Shown here one piece after another: positions 1 through 7,216 of a stretch of DNA of 56,799 bases. The stretch is from a virus, in the IMG/VR virus record IMGVR_UViG_3300005471_000019, positions 1 to 56,799 of that record. One strand, written 5' to 3'. Each line of letters starts with the position of its first letter. Position 1 is the stretch's first letter. The translations under genes were made by a program, and so were the position numbers. The notes below the pieces were generated by a model that was not told the origin of the DNA, made no database searches, and worked only from the letters and a program-made list of their open reading frames with translations.

Positions 1-432
1 CAAGATCGGCGCCTGTCCCGGACTGGCGATCACCTCGAAGCGAGTGGCACGGGGGGCCAGGCATCCTTCCGGTTGGCCGCTTCCCACAGTTCCTGTTGCG
101 TCAGCGAGGGCTTGCCACCGTCGCCTGTGCTCCTCCAGCGAGGGAGCCCGTCGAGCCTCCGCCTCTGCTCGTAGTCCGCCGAAGTCCGGCAGGAGCTTCC
201 AGGGTTGTACCGGGGGATCGTCCTTACCCCGGTTGGCGTTGGCCACCATTGCCGCCACGAGCGCCGCTTGCAGGTCACTGCGGATGTTCCCCGTCGGATC
301 AAACTCCTCATTGGCGAGCAGTTCCGTCAGCTCGGGACTGGTGACGCGGGCAAGGAATTCGCGTGGGGTGCAAGCGTACTGCCGGGCGAGGGAGATGATC
401 GCTCGCCGTTGAGGATCAGCTCGGAGTTTTTT
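1..432 (-). CDS. Tail assembly chaperone, -1 frameshift extension (gpT-like), runs off left edge
   Basis: This frame has no obvious start of its own. It is entered by a -1 slip at the A AAA AAC heptamer at 426-432 from the upstream chaperone gene, as in lambda gpG-gpGT. The extension reads KKLRADPQRRAIISLARQY and continues through WKLLPDFGG with no stop to base 1. If the molecule is circular, it is in phase with the tape-measure frame entering at 56799, which gives TRFEVIASPGQAPIL then ASSAKMAAG, a plausible tape-measure N-terminus. The tape measure itself could start inside this stretch, for example at the GTG at 87-85. Another reading frame (stop at 30-32) looks more coding-like from about 175 down to 30 (DYEQRRR, TQQELWEAANRKD), so a second frame change or a one-base error near 175 is possible. 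Confidence 0.6.
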
Positions 433-803
433 CGGACTTGCTCCTTGGCTTCAACCGAGATCGCGTTGAGCCTCATTGCCGCCTCGAATATACGATCCAG
501 CCCAACAGCGTTCAGTCGCCCGACCTCGGCGACGTCGTCATCGCTAAAGAGTCGCGTGCCCTTCTCGTCACATGCACACAATACCACCATGCGCTCGCGT
601 GCACTGATAGCGAACTGGTATGCCTTCTTCGGATCGCGCTTGCCGTCCAGATCGAGAGGGGGGAACTCCCAGATTCCTCGCTCAGTCCCCCAGAATGTGC
701 GAACGTAGACCTCGAGTCCCCACTCCGGCACATCCACCAGTTCGATGGGGAGAATGCGCGCTTTGGAACTGTCGCGCAGGATGTCTTCACGAGTCGCTGC
801 CAC
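327..803 (-). CDS. Tail assembly chaperone (gpG-like)
   Basis: A protein of about 158 residues, in the slot between the tail tube genes and the tape measure where siphophages encode the chaperone that coats the tape measure during tail assembly. The start chosen is the GTG at 803-801, because AAGGAGGAAAGAG lies just upstream; the frame is open further upstream, but that part (a His-rich run) overlaps the preceding gene. The N-terminus reads VAATREDILRDSSKARILP. The slippery CGA AAA AAC lies at codons 124-126, so the zero-frame product has only about 33 further residues, a Pro/Ser-rich tail unlike the rest, while the shifted product is long. Family identity rests on position, size and frameshift architecture rather than on a motif. 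Confidence 0.75.
   Translation of the reverse strand: MAATREDILRDSSKARILPIELVDVPEWGLEVYVRTFWGTERGIWEFPPLDLDGKRDPKKAYQFAISARERMVVLCACDEKGTRLFSDDDVAEVGRLNAVGLDRIFEAAMRLNAISVEAKEQVRKNSELILNGERSSPSPGSTLAPHANSLPASPVPS
426..432 (-). promoter_or_regulatory. Slippery heptamer A AAA AAC for -1 programmed frameshift
   Basis: On the minus strand the zero frame reads CGA AAA AAC TCC, which gives the X XXY YYZ pattern A AAA AAC exactly in phase. Slipping back one base opens a frame with no stop through the left edge. This matches the conserved gpG/gpGT arrangement of long-tailed phages. A downstream stem-loop or pseudoknot was not resolved by eye. Confidence 0.8.
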
Positions 804-820
804 CTCTTTCCTCCTTCTTG

Positions 821-1297
821 TTAGGCGTGCAACACGCCGGTTGCCGTCGGGCCGATGATGGTGATGGTGCCTGTTGTGGCACCAACCCCAAGCAGCGTAA
901 CGTAGCTGTTGGTTGTCAGGTCGGCCCACGGTGCGATGGCGCCCGTGTTGTTGGACACGACGTAGAACGTACCCACCGCCACCGTGGCGCCGATGGTGAT
1001 GGTGCCGCCCGTCTGTACCTGGGCGGGCTGGCTGGTCGAGCCGCCGTTGAGCAGGATGCCCATCGCCGCGGCCTTGGCCGCGGTGTTGTTGGCGATGGCT
1101 TTCATCAACAGATTCGTGCTCGTATCGCGGTAGACCGCCTGGCCGGCGGTGCAGTTCTCGCCGAGCAGGTAGTCCTTGTTGATCGTGGCGTTGGTGTTGG
1201 CCAGAACGCTGGTCGCGGTGATGACCAGGTCCACCCCCAGCGCGCCGACCAGGGCGAGCAGGCAGAGCGCCAGAAGCGCGAGGAACACACAGGACAT
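821..1297 (-). CDS. Structural protein with N-terminal hydrophobic segment
   Basis: 158 residues. The ATG at 1297 overlaps the region of the tail tube stop and has AGGGGAGCTGAT upstream, so this start is preferred over an internal GTG near codon 22. Residues 1-21 are strongly hydrophobic (MSCVFLALLALCLLALVGAL) and look like a signal peptide or membrane anchor. The remainder is Thr/Gly/Ala-rich beta-type sequence with AGQAVYRDTSTN, reminiscent of DUF2190-like capsid decoration proteins. A secretion-type leader on a virion protein is odd, and the lack of charged residues before the hydrophobic stretch weakens the signal-peptide reading. The alternative is a cytoplasmic start at the GTG with the leader untranslated. 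Function is not established. Confidence 0.6.
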   Translation of the reverse strand: MSCVFLALLALCLLALVGALGVDLVITATSVLANTNATINKDYLLGENCTAGQAVYRDTSTNLLMKAIANNTAAKAAAMGILLNGGSTSQPAQVQTGGTITIGATVAVGTFYVVSNNTGAIAPWADLTTNSYVTLLGVGATTGTITIIGPTATGVLHA

Positions 1298-1298
1298 A

Positions 1299-1736
1299 TC
1301 AGCTCCCCTGGGTGAAGGTGACAGCGCCGGACAGCTGCACAGCGCACATGATCTTGACGATGTCGTCGGGGTTGCCCAGCTCCGAGATGGTCAGCTTGCG
1401 GATGTAGCCGACAAACTCGACCTTTGAAGCGTTGGCTGGCGTGGCATTGTCGGGGTAGATGATCCGCCAGTAGGTGCTGAGCCGGCGCCGGCCATCGAGC
1501 AAGGAGTAGCGGGTCTTGTTGAAGTGCTGGTCGAAGGAGAACTCCCCGGCCTTGTTCAGCCCGAGACGGAACTCCCGCCACGCCGCGGTCGGGGTTAACG
1601 GGGTAACATCGACCTCCGGCGCCTCGGGGTCGCCGGGCGAGCCGATCTTCAGGACGTCCGATAGCTCCGTGTAGGTGGAGCCATCCGTTGAGTAGTAAAG
1701 CCTGGTGCCGTAGGCCAATAGGGCATCGACAGCCAC
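1299..1736 (-). CDS. Major tail tube protein
   Basis: 145 residues: MAVDALLAYGTRLYYS, then a beta-rich body with GSPGDPEAPEVDVTPLT, WREFRLGLNKAGEFSF and a C-terminal VEFVGYIRKLTISELG. This is the layout of siphophage tail tube proteins (lambda gpV N-domain type), which stack as hexamers around the tape measure. Position supports it: directly after the tail terminator and before the chaperones. The frame starts cleanly at an ATG with AGAGGTGTA upstream. Confidence 0.8.
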   Translation of the reverse strand: MAVDALLAYGTRLYYSTDGSTYTELSDVLKIGSPGDPEAPEVDVTPLTPTAAWREFRLGLNKAGEFSFDQHFNKTRYSLLDGRRRLSTYWRIIYPDNATPANASKVEFVGYIRKLTISELGNPDDIVKIMCAVQLSGAVTFTQGS

Positions 1737-1748
1737 ATTACACCTCTC

Positions 1749-2189
1749 TTATGGGCTGAACCAGATGGACAGGTCGATACCCCAGCGGTATTCGCCCAGG
1801 CCCTCGGCGTGCTGCGGGGGCTCGGCGCCTGACTCCTCGGCGTCGTTGAAGACGCCCGCCACAGTGAGCGAGCCGGCGCCTGTGCCAAGCGTGCCGTGGA
1901 AGCCGTCGAGGGCGGCGATGACGGCGTTGCGGACGGCCTTCGCGCTGGCCTTCGTGACCGCGATGATTTCGATGTGCATCGACCAGCGGGTCAGGCCGAC
2001 GTAGCCGGGCGTGGCATGGGTTGGGTGTGGGGCAAGGACGCGCTGCTTTTCCTGCTCGGCCTGCTCGTAGACCACGAACGGCAGGGTTGCCCCCTCGGCC
2101 CCCTGGTCGGGGTAGACGCGCGTGCCCACCAGCGCGGCCAGGGCGGGCGCGGTCGTGAGGTGGGCATAGATGGCCTGCTCGATCTCCAC
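1749..2189 (-). CDS. Tail terminator / completion protein (DUF3168-like)
   Basis: 146 residues. The opening MEIEQAIYAHLTTAPALAALVGTRVYPDQGAEGATLPFVVYEQ has the pattern of DUF3168/gp17-type tail completion proteins (short helix, then V-G-x-R-V-Y-P and L-P-F-V-V-Y). Such proteins cap the tail tube and join it to the head. The start overlaps the stop of the gp10-like gene by one base, as expected in the conserved connector cassette. Confidence 0.8.
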   Translation of the reverse strand: MEIEQAIYAHLTTAPALAALVGTRVYPDQGAEGATLPFVVYEQAEQEKQRVLAPHPTHATPGYVGLTRWSMHIEIIAVTKASAKAVRNAVIAALDGFHGTLGTGAGSLTVAGVFNDAEESGAEPPQHAEGLGEYRWGIDLSIWFSP

Positions 2190-2662
2190 TACTTGCCCTC
2201 CGCGGCGGCCTTCTCGATACCGGCCGAGATGATCTCTGTCATTACCGCGAGTGCGGGCGCCTGCGCCTGGGCGAACGCGGGCGCAAGGAACGGTTTGGCC
2301 CGGCTGTGCGTGGTGCCCAGCTCGACGAGGTGGGCGTACTGCGTCGGGTTGGCGTAAACCTCCTTGCCCCTGTTCGGGCCGCGCGTGACGGTGCGGATGG
2401 CCGTCTTGTAGCCGACGCGCGGGCCAACGATGCCGACCACCGTACCGCTGTGCCGGTACACCTTTGTCTTGCGCCCGAGACTCCTGCGCAGGAGCTTCGT
2501 TTCGCCGATGGGTGCCAGGGCCTTTGCCTCGCGCAGGACCGCGCGTGTGGCGGCATTGATGGCCTGCTTCAGGAGCTTCTTGCGCACGGCCGCGCTCACG
2601 CCCGCGAGGCGCTTGACCAGCTCGCCCAGCCCCTCGATCTTGCCACTCACGGCGAAGGGCAT
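2189..2662 (-). CDS. HK97 gp10-like tail/neck protein
   Basis: 157 residues from the ATG at 2662 (MPFAVSGKIEGLGELVKRL). It has the classical HK97-gp10 features: an N-terminal 'x-G-L-x-E-L-x-x-x-L' helix, AINAATRAVLREAKALAP, then RRSLGRK, YAHLVELGTTHSRAKPFLAPAF near the C-terminus. The ATG overlaps the stop of the upstream adaptor (TGATG), which fixes the start despite a longer open frame. It acts at the head-tail interface or tail tube assembly. Confidence 0.88.
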   Translation of the reverse strand: MPFAVSGKIEGLGELVKRLAGVSAAVRKKLLKQAINAATRAVLREAKALAPIGETKLLRRSLGRKTKVYRHSGTVVGIVGPRVGYKTAIRTVTRGPNRGKEVYANPTQYAHLVELGTTHSRAKPFLAPAFAQAQAPALAVMTEIISAGIEKAAAEGK

Positions 2663-3000
2663 CACACCACCTCCCGACACAGCAGGTCCAGGCTTTCCAG
2701 GTTCTCGCCCGGGTTGATCACGCTTTCGATCTGGAACACGCGCGTTCCCAGCAGCAGGCGCCAGCGGAACACAACGCTGTTGGCGTTGAGTCCGTCGCGG
2801 TAGCGCAGGGTGACCCGGTGCGTGACGTCCGCCACGACGCGACGGGCCTGCTCCAGTTCGCTGCCCGATAGCGGCTCGATCCCCGCCCACACCTCGGCCA
2901 CGAGGACCCAGGGCTCCAGGGTGGGCGCGCCCATGTCGTCCTGGCCGGTGGCCGGGGACTGGATGGTCACACGTTGCCGGAGCTTGCCCGCCTGAATCAT
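2662..3000 (-). CDS. Head closure / head-tail adaptor (SPP1 gp16 type)
   Basis: 112 residues: MIQAGKLRQRVTIQSP, EPWVLVAEVWAGIEPLSG, then HRVTLRYRDGLNANSVVFRW and FQIESVINPGENLESLDLLCREV. This is the signature order of the head-tail joining family (R-x-R-V-x-I-Q ... W-A-x-I-x-P ... H-x-V-x-x-R-Y). It closes the portal after packaging. The start codon overlaps the end of the upstream gene by four bases. Confidence 0.87.
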   Translation of the reverse strand: MIQAGKLRQRVTIQSPATGQDDMGAPTLEPWVLVAEVWAGIEPLSGSELEQARRVVADVTHRVTLRYRDGLNANSVVFRWRLLLGTRVFQIESVINPGENLESLDLLCREVV

Positions 3001-3317
3001 GCGGCCCTCGGCGGTCGAAGGTCGATCGGTCCGTAAGCCAGCACCCCATGCGAGTCGGTGCGGGCCAACGTGTAGTAGTAGATGGCGGCAGTGATGCTGA
3101 GGTTGGTACTCGACAGGAGCACCGTCACCGTGCCGCCGGAGACGGTGACACCCGAGCCGACCGTCTTCGTCAGCAGCGCGCTGGTCGGGTCGTCGCCCTG
3201 CAACGTCAGGAGGCAGAAGCGGATTGTCCACAGGCTCATGTCCGGGCTGCCGACGATGTCGAAGGACAGGGTCACGTCCTCGCCACGGTACAGGGTGAAG
3301 GCGTTGTAGACGGCCAT
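2997..3317 (-). CDS. Small beta-sandwich virion protein
   Basis: 106 residues, MAVYNAFTLYRGEDVTLSFDI, with SPDMSLWTIRFCLLTL, GSGVTVSGGTVTVLLSSTNLSI and YYYTLARTDSHGVLAYGPI. The pattern (a ligand-like strand set followed by 'x-Y-Y-Y-x-L-x-x-x-D-x-x-G') recalls BppU-type N-terminal domains and the first half of the 3481-4407 product, which has YYCVLDATDTATIGPLVVF at the equivalent place. The start follows the stop of the 50-residue upstream gene without a gap. Function within the virion is unknown. Confidence 0.7.
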   Translation of the reverse strand: MAVYNAFTLYRGEDVTLSFDIVGSPDMSLWTIRFCLLTLQGDDPTSALLTKTVGSGVTVSGGTVTVLLSSTNLSITAAIYYYTLARTDSHGVLAYGPIDLRPPRAA

Positions 3318-3470
3318 TCACAGCGCCCCCTTTCCCGTCTGGCTGGCGGTGTAGCTGCCATCGGCCTGGTGGCTGACCCGATAAGACCCCAGGCCGTGGA
3401 CGATGTGCGACGGCAGCACGCCCGCGGAACCAAAAGCCCGGAGTAGTCGGCGAATCATCCACGAGAACAT
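3318..3470 (-). CDS. Small hypothetical protein, 50 aa
   Basis: An ATG at 3470 opens a 50-codon frame (MFSWMIRRLLRAFGSAGV ... YTASQTGKGAL) ending in TGA directly against the ATG of the next gene at 3317, the same tight spacing as the neighbours. It fills what would otherwise be a 160-base hole in a gapless operon. The N-terminus is an amphipathic basic helix; the rest (GSYRVSHQADGSYTASQTGKG) looks like a short beta strand pair. No homology recognised. Confidence 0.6.
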   Translation of the reverse strand: MFSWMIRRLLRAFGSAGVLPSHIVHGLGSYRVSHQADGSYTASQTGKGAL

Positions 3471-3480
3471 GACGGGTCCT

Positions 3481-4407
3481 TCAGGCTGGGTCGATCACGG
3501 TCACAGGAAACGCCCCGCTGTCGGTGGTGTAGGTGCCGGTGTAGACCGGCGTCGTATCGTCCTCGGCGAAGACGGTGAACTGGCCAGCAACAGGTACGTC
3601 GAAGGCCACCTTGTTACGGTTTGCGGCCAGAACCTGCCGGACAGTGCGGCCCGTGCTGGAGCCGCCGGCAATGTTGCGCGTGATCAGAGCATCGGCAATG
3701 GCGTTGCGTTCAGCGGCGGTCAGGACAGCCCCCGTCGAGCTGATCGCGGCAAGGATCGCTGCTAGCTGGGTGTCGAGATTGGCGCTCGCGAGGCCGATCG
3801 CGATACGCACGTCGGCTGTGGTCAAGGTCGAGAATCCCACGGCGGTTGCCCACGAGCCCGCACCATGGGTGCTGTTCAGCGCGGTCTGAAGCGCATCCAG
3901 GGTCTGTGTCGTGCCGGCGATCCCGCCAACGGTGCCGGTCACGCTGGCCACAGCGCCAGTCACCGAACCGACCGCACCGACCACCGAACCAACCGAGCCG
4001 ACCACGTTGCCGCCCACGCTGCCGGCGACCGTGGTGATCGTGCCTGCGGTGATGTTCGTTGTTGTCGCTAGCGCCGTCGTGCCGAAGAGCGCATCGTACA
4101 CCGCCTCGTCGAGCACCACGCATTCCACCCGCACCGCCAACGCGCCCGAGACAGCCACGAAGACCACCAGCGGGCCGATGGTCGCCGTGTCGGTGGCGTC
4201 CAGCACGCAGTAGTAGATGCCGCCGGAGATGTGCGTTGCCCCGCCGCTGTTCTTGTTCGCCAGGACCGTTGCCCCAGTGAGCCATAGTTTGATGTCCGTA
4301 TTGGCGATGGTCAGGGCGGTCTCGGCGGTTACCCCGTCGGTGGAGTCAACGAAGTGGCCCAGGGGGATCTCCTGGCTGGCCGTCGATTGCCGAAGATACA
4401 GGGGCAT
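3481..4407 (-). CDS. Virion protein with GSV-repeat fibre segment
   Basis: 308 residues from the ATG at 4407, whose ATGA overlaps the upstream stop. Residues 1-125 (MPLYLRQSTASQEIPLGHFV, ALTIANTDIKLWLTGATVL, ATHISGGIYYCVLDATDT) form a domain seen often in phage structural cassettes. Residues of about 140-195 are a low-complexity seven-residue-like repeat of V-G-S-V-x-G-A/T (GSVGSVVGAVGSVTGAVASV), suggestive of a trimeric fibre or beta-helical stalk. The C-terminal part (RNIAGGSSTGRTVRQVLAANRNKV, TVFAEDDTTPVYTGTYTTD) resembles a small terminal cap domain. Probably a short fibre or decoration protein. Confidence 0.78.
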   Translation of the reverse strand: MPLYLRQSTASQEIPLGHFVDSTDGVTAETALTIANTDIKLWLTGATVLANKNSGGATHISGGIYYCVLDATDTATIGPLVVFVAVSGALAVRVECVVLDEAVYDALFGTTALATTTNITAGTITTVAGSVGGNVVGSVGSVVGAVGSVTGAVASVTGTVGGIAGTTQTLDALQTALNSTHGAGSWATAVGFSTLTTADVRIAIGLASANLDTQLAAILAAISSTGAVLTAAERNAIADALITRNIAGGSSTGRTVRQVLAANRNKVAFDVPVAGQFTVFAEDDTTPVYTGTYTTDSGAFPVTVIDPA

Positions 4408-5393
4408 CAGCTGATCCCCTGTTGCTTGCGGTGGTGGACGATGAGCGGGATGATGGTGCCGGCGGCGGCGGCCGACTGCAAAAACGGCACCGGCCGCACA
4501 GGCAGGGGTTGGCCCTGTCGCCACGACTCGATGATGAGAGCGGCGGTAGCCGAACTGGCGCGGGGTGGTGGCTGGTTGCCGTAGACAAGGGCAAGCGGAG
4601 CGCTGGTCAGCGGGCGCTGGACGGGCGGTGGCGCGGGCGGGTCCCACGCACTCCGCAGCAGGACCGCCAGCGCTGCCGTACTGGGCGGCGTGACGGGGAC
4701 GACGGCGGGCGCTTGCGGTAGCGGCGTCGGCCGCGCAGGCAGGGGCGCGTCCGGCCGCCACGAGTCGATGATGAGACCGGCGGTAACCGGACTGACACGC
4801 GGCGGGGGCTGGTTGCCGTAGGTCAGCGTCAGCGGGGCAACCAGTACGCGCACCGGTTGCGCAGGGACCGGGGGTTCCCAGGCCGGGCGAAGGATACAGG
4901 TGAGCGTCGTTGCCGAGGGCGTCGGCTGGTCGGGGACGACTACCGCCCCGACGAACCCGGCGACGGGCGGGGCGCGCTGAGCCGGATACCAGGCGGGTGG
5001 CCACGTTTGCAGGACCGTGTAGAGATCGGTCAGGTCTTCGACAGGGGACGGTGGTTGTGACCCGTAAGCCAGCGTCAGAGGCGCGACCGTGAGCGGCCGT
5101 TGCGTCGGCGCGGGCGCAGGCGGGTCCCACGCGCGTGCCAGCACGAGGAGCTGAGCATTGCCGCCGGGTAGCGGCACCTTCGGCGGCTGACTGCCGTAGG
5201 TCAGGGTAAGCGGGGCGACGGTAAGCGGGCGCTGCTTCGGCTGGTGCTCCAGGCCTGTTGGCCAGCTCGCCAGGACGCACGCCATCATCGCCGCGCAGGT
5301 GCAGCGCGGCGGCTGGTTGCCCTGCGCCGGGATGGGCGCGTAGGGCGCCCGCTGTACGGGCGGCGGGTCGAACCTGTAGACGTTGCCGGCCAT
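4407..5393 (-). CDS. Proline-rich repeat structural protein
   Basis: 328 residues built almost entirely of a degenerate repeat of about 45 residues: a strand-like segment (x-L-x-L-x-S-W-x-P-x-x-P-x-P), then R-P-x-P-x-x-x-A-P-L-T-L-T-Y-G-x-Q-P-P. Clear copies of APLTLTYGSQPP occur at about residues 60, 105, 190 and 280; others are diverged (for example VVPDQPTPSATTL). Hydrophobic W/L spacing is conserved between copies. No family recognised; position among head-tail and decoration genes suggests a virion component. Start at 5393 is the only in-frame ATG with a ribosome site near a tight junction. Confidence 0.72.
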   Translation of the reverse strand: MAGNVYRFDPPPVQRAPYAPIPAQGNQPPRCTCAAMMACVLASWPTGLEHQPKQRPLTVAPLTLTYGSQPPKVPLPGGNAQLLVLARAWDPPAPAPTQRPLTVAPLTLAYGSQPPSPVEDLTDLYTVLQTWPPAWYPAQRAPPVAGFVGAVVVPDQPTPSATTLTCILRPAWEPPVPAQPVRVLVAPLTLTYGNQPPPRVSPVTAGLIIDSWRPDAPLPARPTPLPQAPAVVPVTPPSTAALAVLLRSAWDPPAPPPVQRPLTSAPLALVYGNQPPPRASSATAALIIESWRQGQPLPVRPVPFLQSAAAAGTIIPLIVHHRKQQGIS

Positions 5394-5398
5394 TCAGG

Positions 5399-5902
5399 TT
5401 ACCCCAGCTCCGAATACGTGAGTCCCCCGCTCCAGTTGGACACCTGACCAGGCACCGCAGGGAAGTACATCCCGAAGCCCGATGCCGCCATCGCATTCAT
5501 GATGATCGTTTCGCGCGGCGTCGGCACCCACAGCCAGCCGTTGAGGACGTTGAAATTGTCATCGATCACCTCGGCCTTCGCACCCGCACCCGCGACCGAG
5601 GCCGTCACGCCGCATGTTCCCGCGGCACCGGTTGTGTTGCCGGTGATGAGGCTCGCCGGGTCCAGGAACTTGAGCTTGCGCGGCGTGGCTGACACCAGGG
5701 TTGGGAACGCTGTCACCTGCGTGCGCAGCGCCACGGACTGCTGGGCGCTGGTCGCGTTGGCAGCCTGGCTCGCCCAGGCGCGCAGGAACTCCAGCGCGCA
5801 GGCGTTGGCTGCCGTGGCCGAGGGGTTGACGAACACCTCGGCCAGGTCCACCGCGCTCGTAACGGCGCTGTTCAGGAAACCCACCGTGTACTCGCGTGCC
5901 AC
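5399..5902 (-). CDS. Hypothetical virion protein
   Basis: 167 residues, MAREYTVGFLNSAVTSAVDLAEVFVNPSATAA. An Ala-rich helical N-terminal half (LEFLRAWASQAANATSAQQSVALRTQ) is followed by beta-rich sequence with GTCGVTASVAGAG and a C-terminal GFGMYFPAVPGQVSNWSGGLTYSELG. The N-terminus (REYTVGFLNSAVT) resembles small phage structural proteins that bind at capsid or tail surfaces. It lies in the tight operon of virion genes. Function unknown. Confidence 0.7.
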   Translation of the reverse strand: MAREYTVGFLNSAVTSAVDLAEVFVNPSATAANACALEFLRAWASQAANATSAQQSVALRTQVTAFPTLVSATPRKLKFLDPASLITGNTTGAAGTCGVTASVAGAGAKAEVIDDNFNVLNGWLWVPTPRETIIMNAMAASGFGMYFPAVPGQVSNWSGGLTYSELG

Positions 5903-5923
5903 CTGTCACCTCTCAATTCTCTG

Positions 5924-6472
5924 TCAAAGGAACTCGTGCCCGCCCCGCCCCCACACCTTCCATCCACAGTGGGTGAAGATGCGGATCTTGCCGTTGCGCC
6001 GTTCGACCCGGCTGGCGAACTCGTGCGTGTCGCGGCCGTTGCGCAGGACGTTGAAAGCGAACTCGCCTTCGGGAGACTGCTCACGCGGCGCCCTCTGCCA
6101 ACCCAGCGTCCACACGGCACCTTGCGGGTCGGTGATAGTCAGAGCTGGCGGGATGGAAACGTAGGTCTCGGTGATGTGCCGCTGCTCGCCCTGAAGCACC
6201 ATGTAGGGCAGGGGGTACTCCTCGCCGGGCAAGGACAGCTCGGCCAGGACGCGGCCCTCTCCCTTGACCCGCACCACCACGCGCATCATGTCGATGCCGT
6301 GGTAGTAGTCGCGCCAGGGTGCACCACGCGGGTCGAGCCAGTCTTCCTTCAGCCGCCGGCCCTCGTAATCGACCTCGATCAGAAGCGGCCCTGCATGCAC
6401 GGGCGCGGCGCTCACGCCGACGCCGGTTGGCGTGCGGACGATAGCAACCCCGTTGGCCTGTAACTCGTGCAT
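5924..6472 (-). CDS. Hypothetical virion-cassette protein
   Basis: 182 residues with AGGGGGCG directly before the ATG. Features: LIEVDYEGRRLKEDWLDPRGAPWRDYYHGIDMMRVVVRVKG, EYPLPYMVLQGEQRHI, and a basic C-terminus RVERRNGKIRIFTHCGWKVWGRGG. No family recognised. The sequence is charged and globular without signal or membrane segments. Confidence 0.68.
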   Translation of the reverse strand: MHELQANGVAIVRTPTGVGVSAAPVHAGPLLIEVDYEGRRLKEDWLDPRGAPWRDYYHGIDMMRVVVRVKGEGRVLAELSLPGEEYPLPYMVLQGEQRHITETYVSIPPALTITDPQGAVWTLGWQRAPREQSPEGEFAFNVLRNGRDTHEFASRVERRNGKIRIFTHCGWKVWGRGGHEFL

Positions 6473-6479
6473 CGCCCCC

Positions 6480-7205
6480 TCACATGGCCATGAGTGACTG
6501 GTGTTGCGGTGTGTGGGCCAGGTCTTCGCCCAGGTAGGTTGCAGCCACAGCTGGCGCCGCCAGCGCCATCAGGAAGGAGTAGCCGTTAGGCCAGAACCCT
6601 GCCGGGGAGTAGGTCCAGGTGGGGTTCTCCGCACCGCTGCTTTCCTTGGTGCTCGCCTGGCTGGCGAGGTGAGCGCCTCCCGTTTGCAGGATCTCGGCCC
6701 GCTCGGTGAAACTGGAGTCGATCGCGATGCCTGTACAGTCCACCCCGCTGGCCGGGTCGGCGTGAGTCACACCGATGAAAAGGTCGGTGCCGGCCGGGGT
6801 GACGCTGCCGGCCTGGTGAGTGTCGTTGGGGTAGGCCGCACTGACCAGCCCGGACTTGTCGCTGATTGGCGTGCTCTGATTGACGCCCGACACGGCAACA
6901 ACCGCGATCGCCATCGGGCTGCCGTAGACCGTGTGTGTCCCGGTGAAGGTGTGGCTGGCGCCCGTGCTGGTGGGGATGGTGTAGAACGCCTGGAACTTGG
7001 CGTTGCCGCTAACATAGGTCGCTATGTTGTTCCAGGTGTTGGACTTGCTGTCGCTCGGGGTGTTCAACGTCCCGCCGAACAGCTCGCGGTACTGAACCAC
7101 GACGAGAATGAAATCGGCACCCGTCGTGTCGATGGTGCCGGTCGTAATCGAGGTGGTGCCGTCCTCGGTAACATCCAGGATGCTGGCAACGTAGGCAAAC
7201 GCCAT
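6480..7205 (-). CDS. Beta-rich virion protein (possible lectin-like fold)
   Basis: 241 residues from the ATG at 7205 (MAFAYVASILDVTEDGTTSI). It shows the pattern ADFILVVVQYRELFGGTLNTPSDSKSNTW, AKFQAFYTIPTSTGASHTFTG, PMAIAVVAVSGVNQSTPISD and LFIGVTHADPASGVDCTGIA. This layout is familiar in beta-sandwich proteins encoded near tail or surface genes of environmental phages. The upstream G-rich sequence GGGGGTGGCGC precedes the start; the longer open frame upstream overlaps the next gene and is not used. Could contribute to surface binding. Confidence 0.7.
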   Translation of the reverse strand: MAFAYVASILDVTEDGTTSITTGTIDTTGADFILVVVQYRELFGGTLNTPSDSKSNTWNNIATYVSGNAKFQAFYTIPTSTGASHTFTGTHTVYGSPMAIAVVAVSGVNQSTPISDKSGLVSAAYPNDTHQAGSVTPAGTDLFIGVTHADPASGVDCTGIAIDSSFTERAEILQTGGAHLASQASTKESSGAENPTWTYSPAGFWPNGYSFLMALAAPAVAATYLGEDLAHTPQHQSLMAM

Positions 7206-7216
7206 GCGCCACCCCC

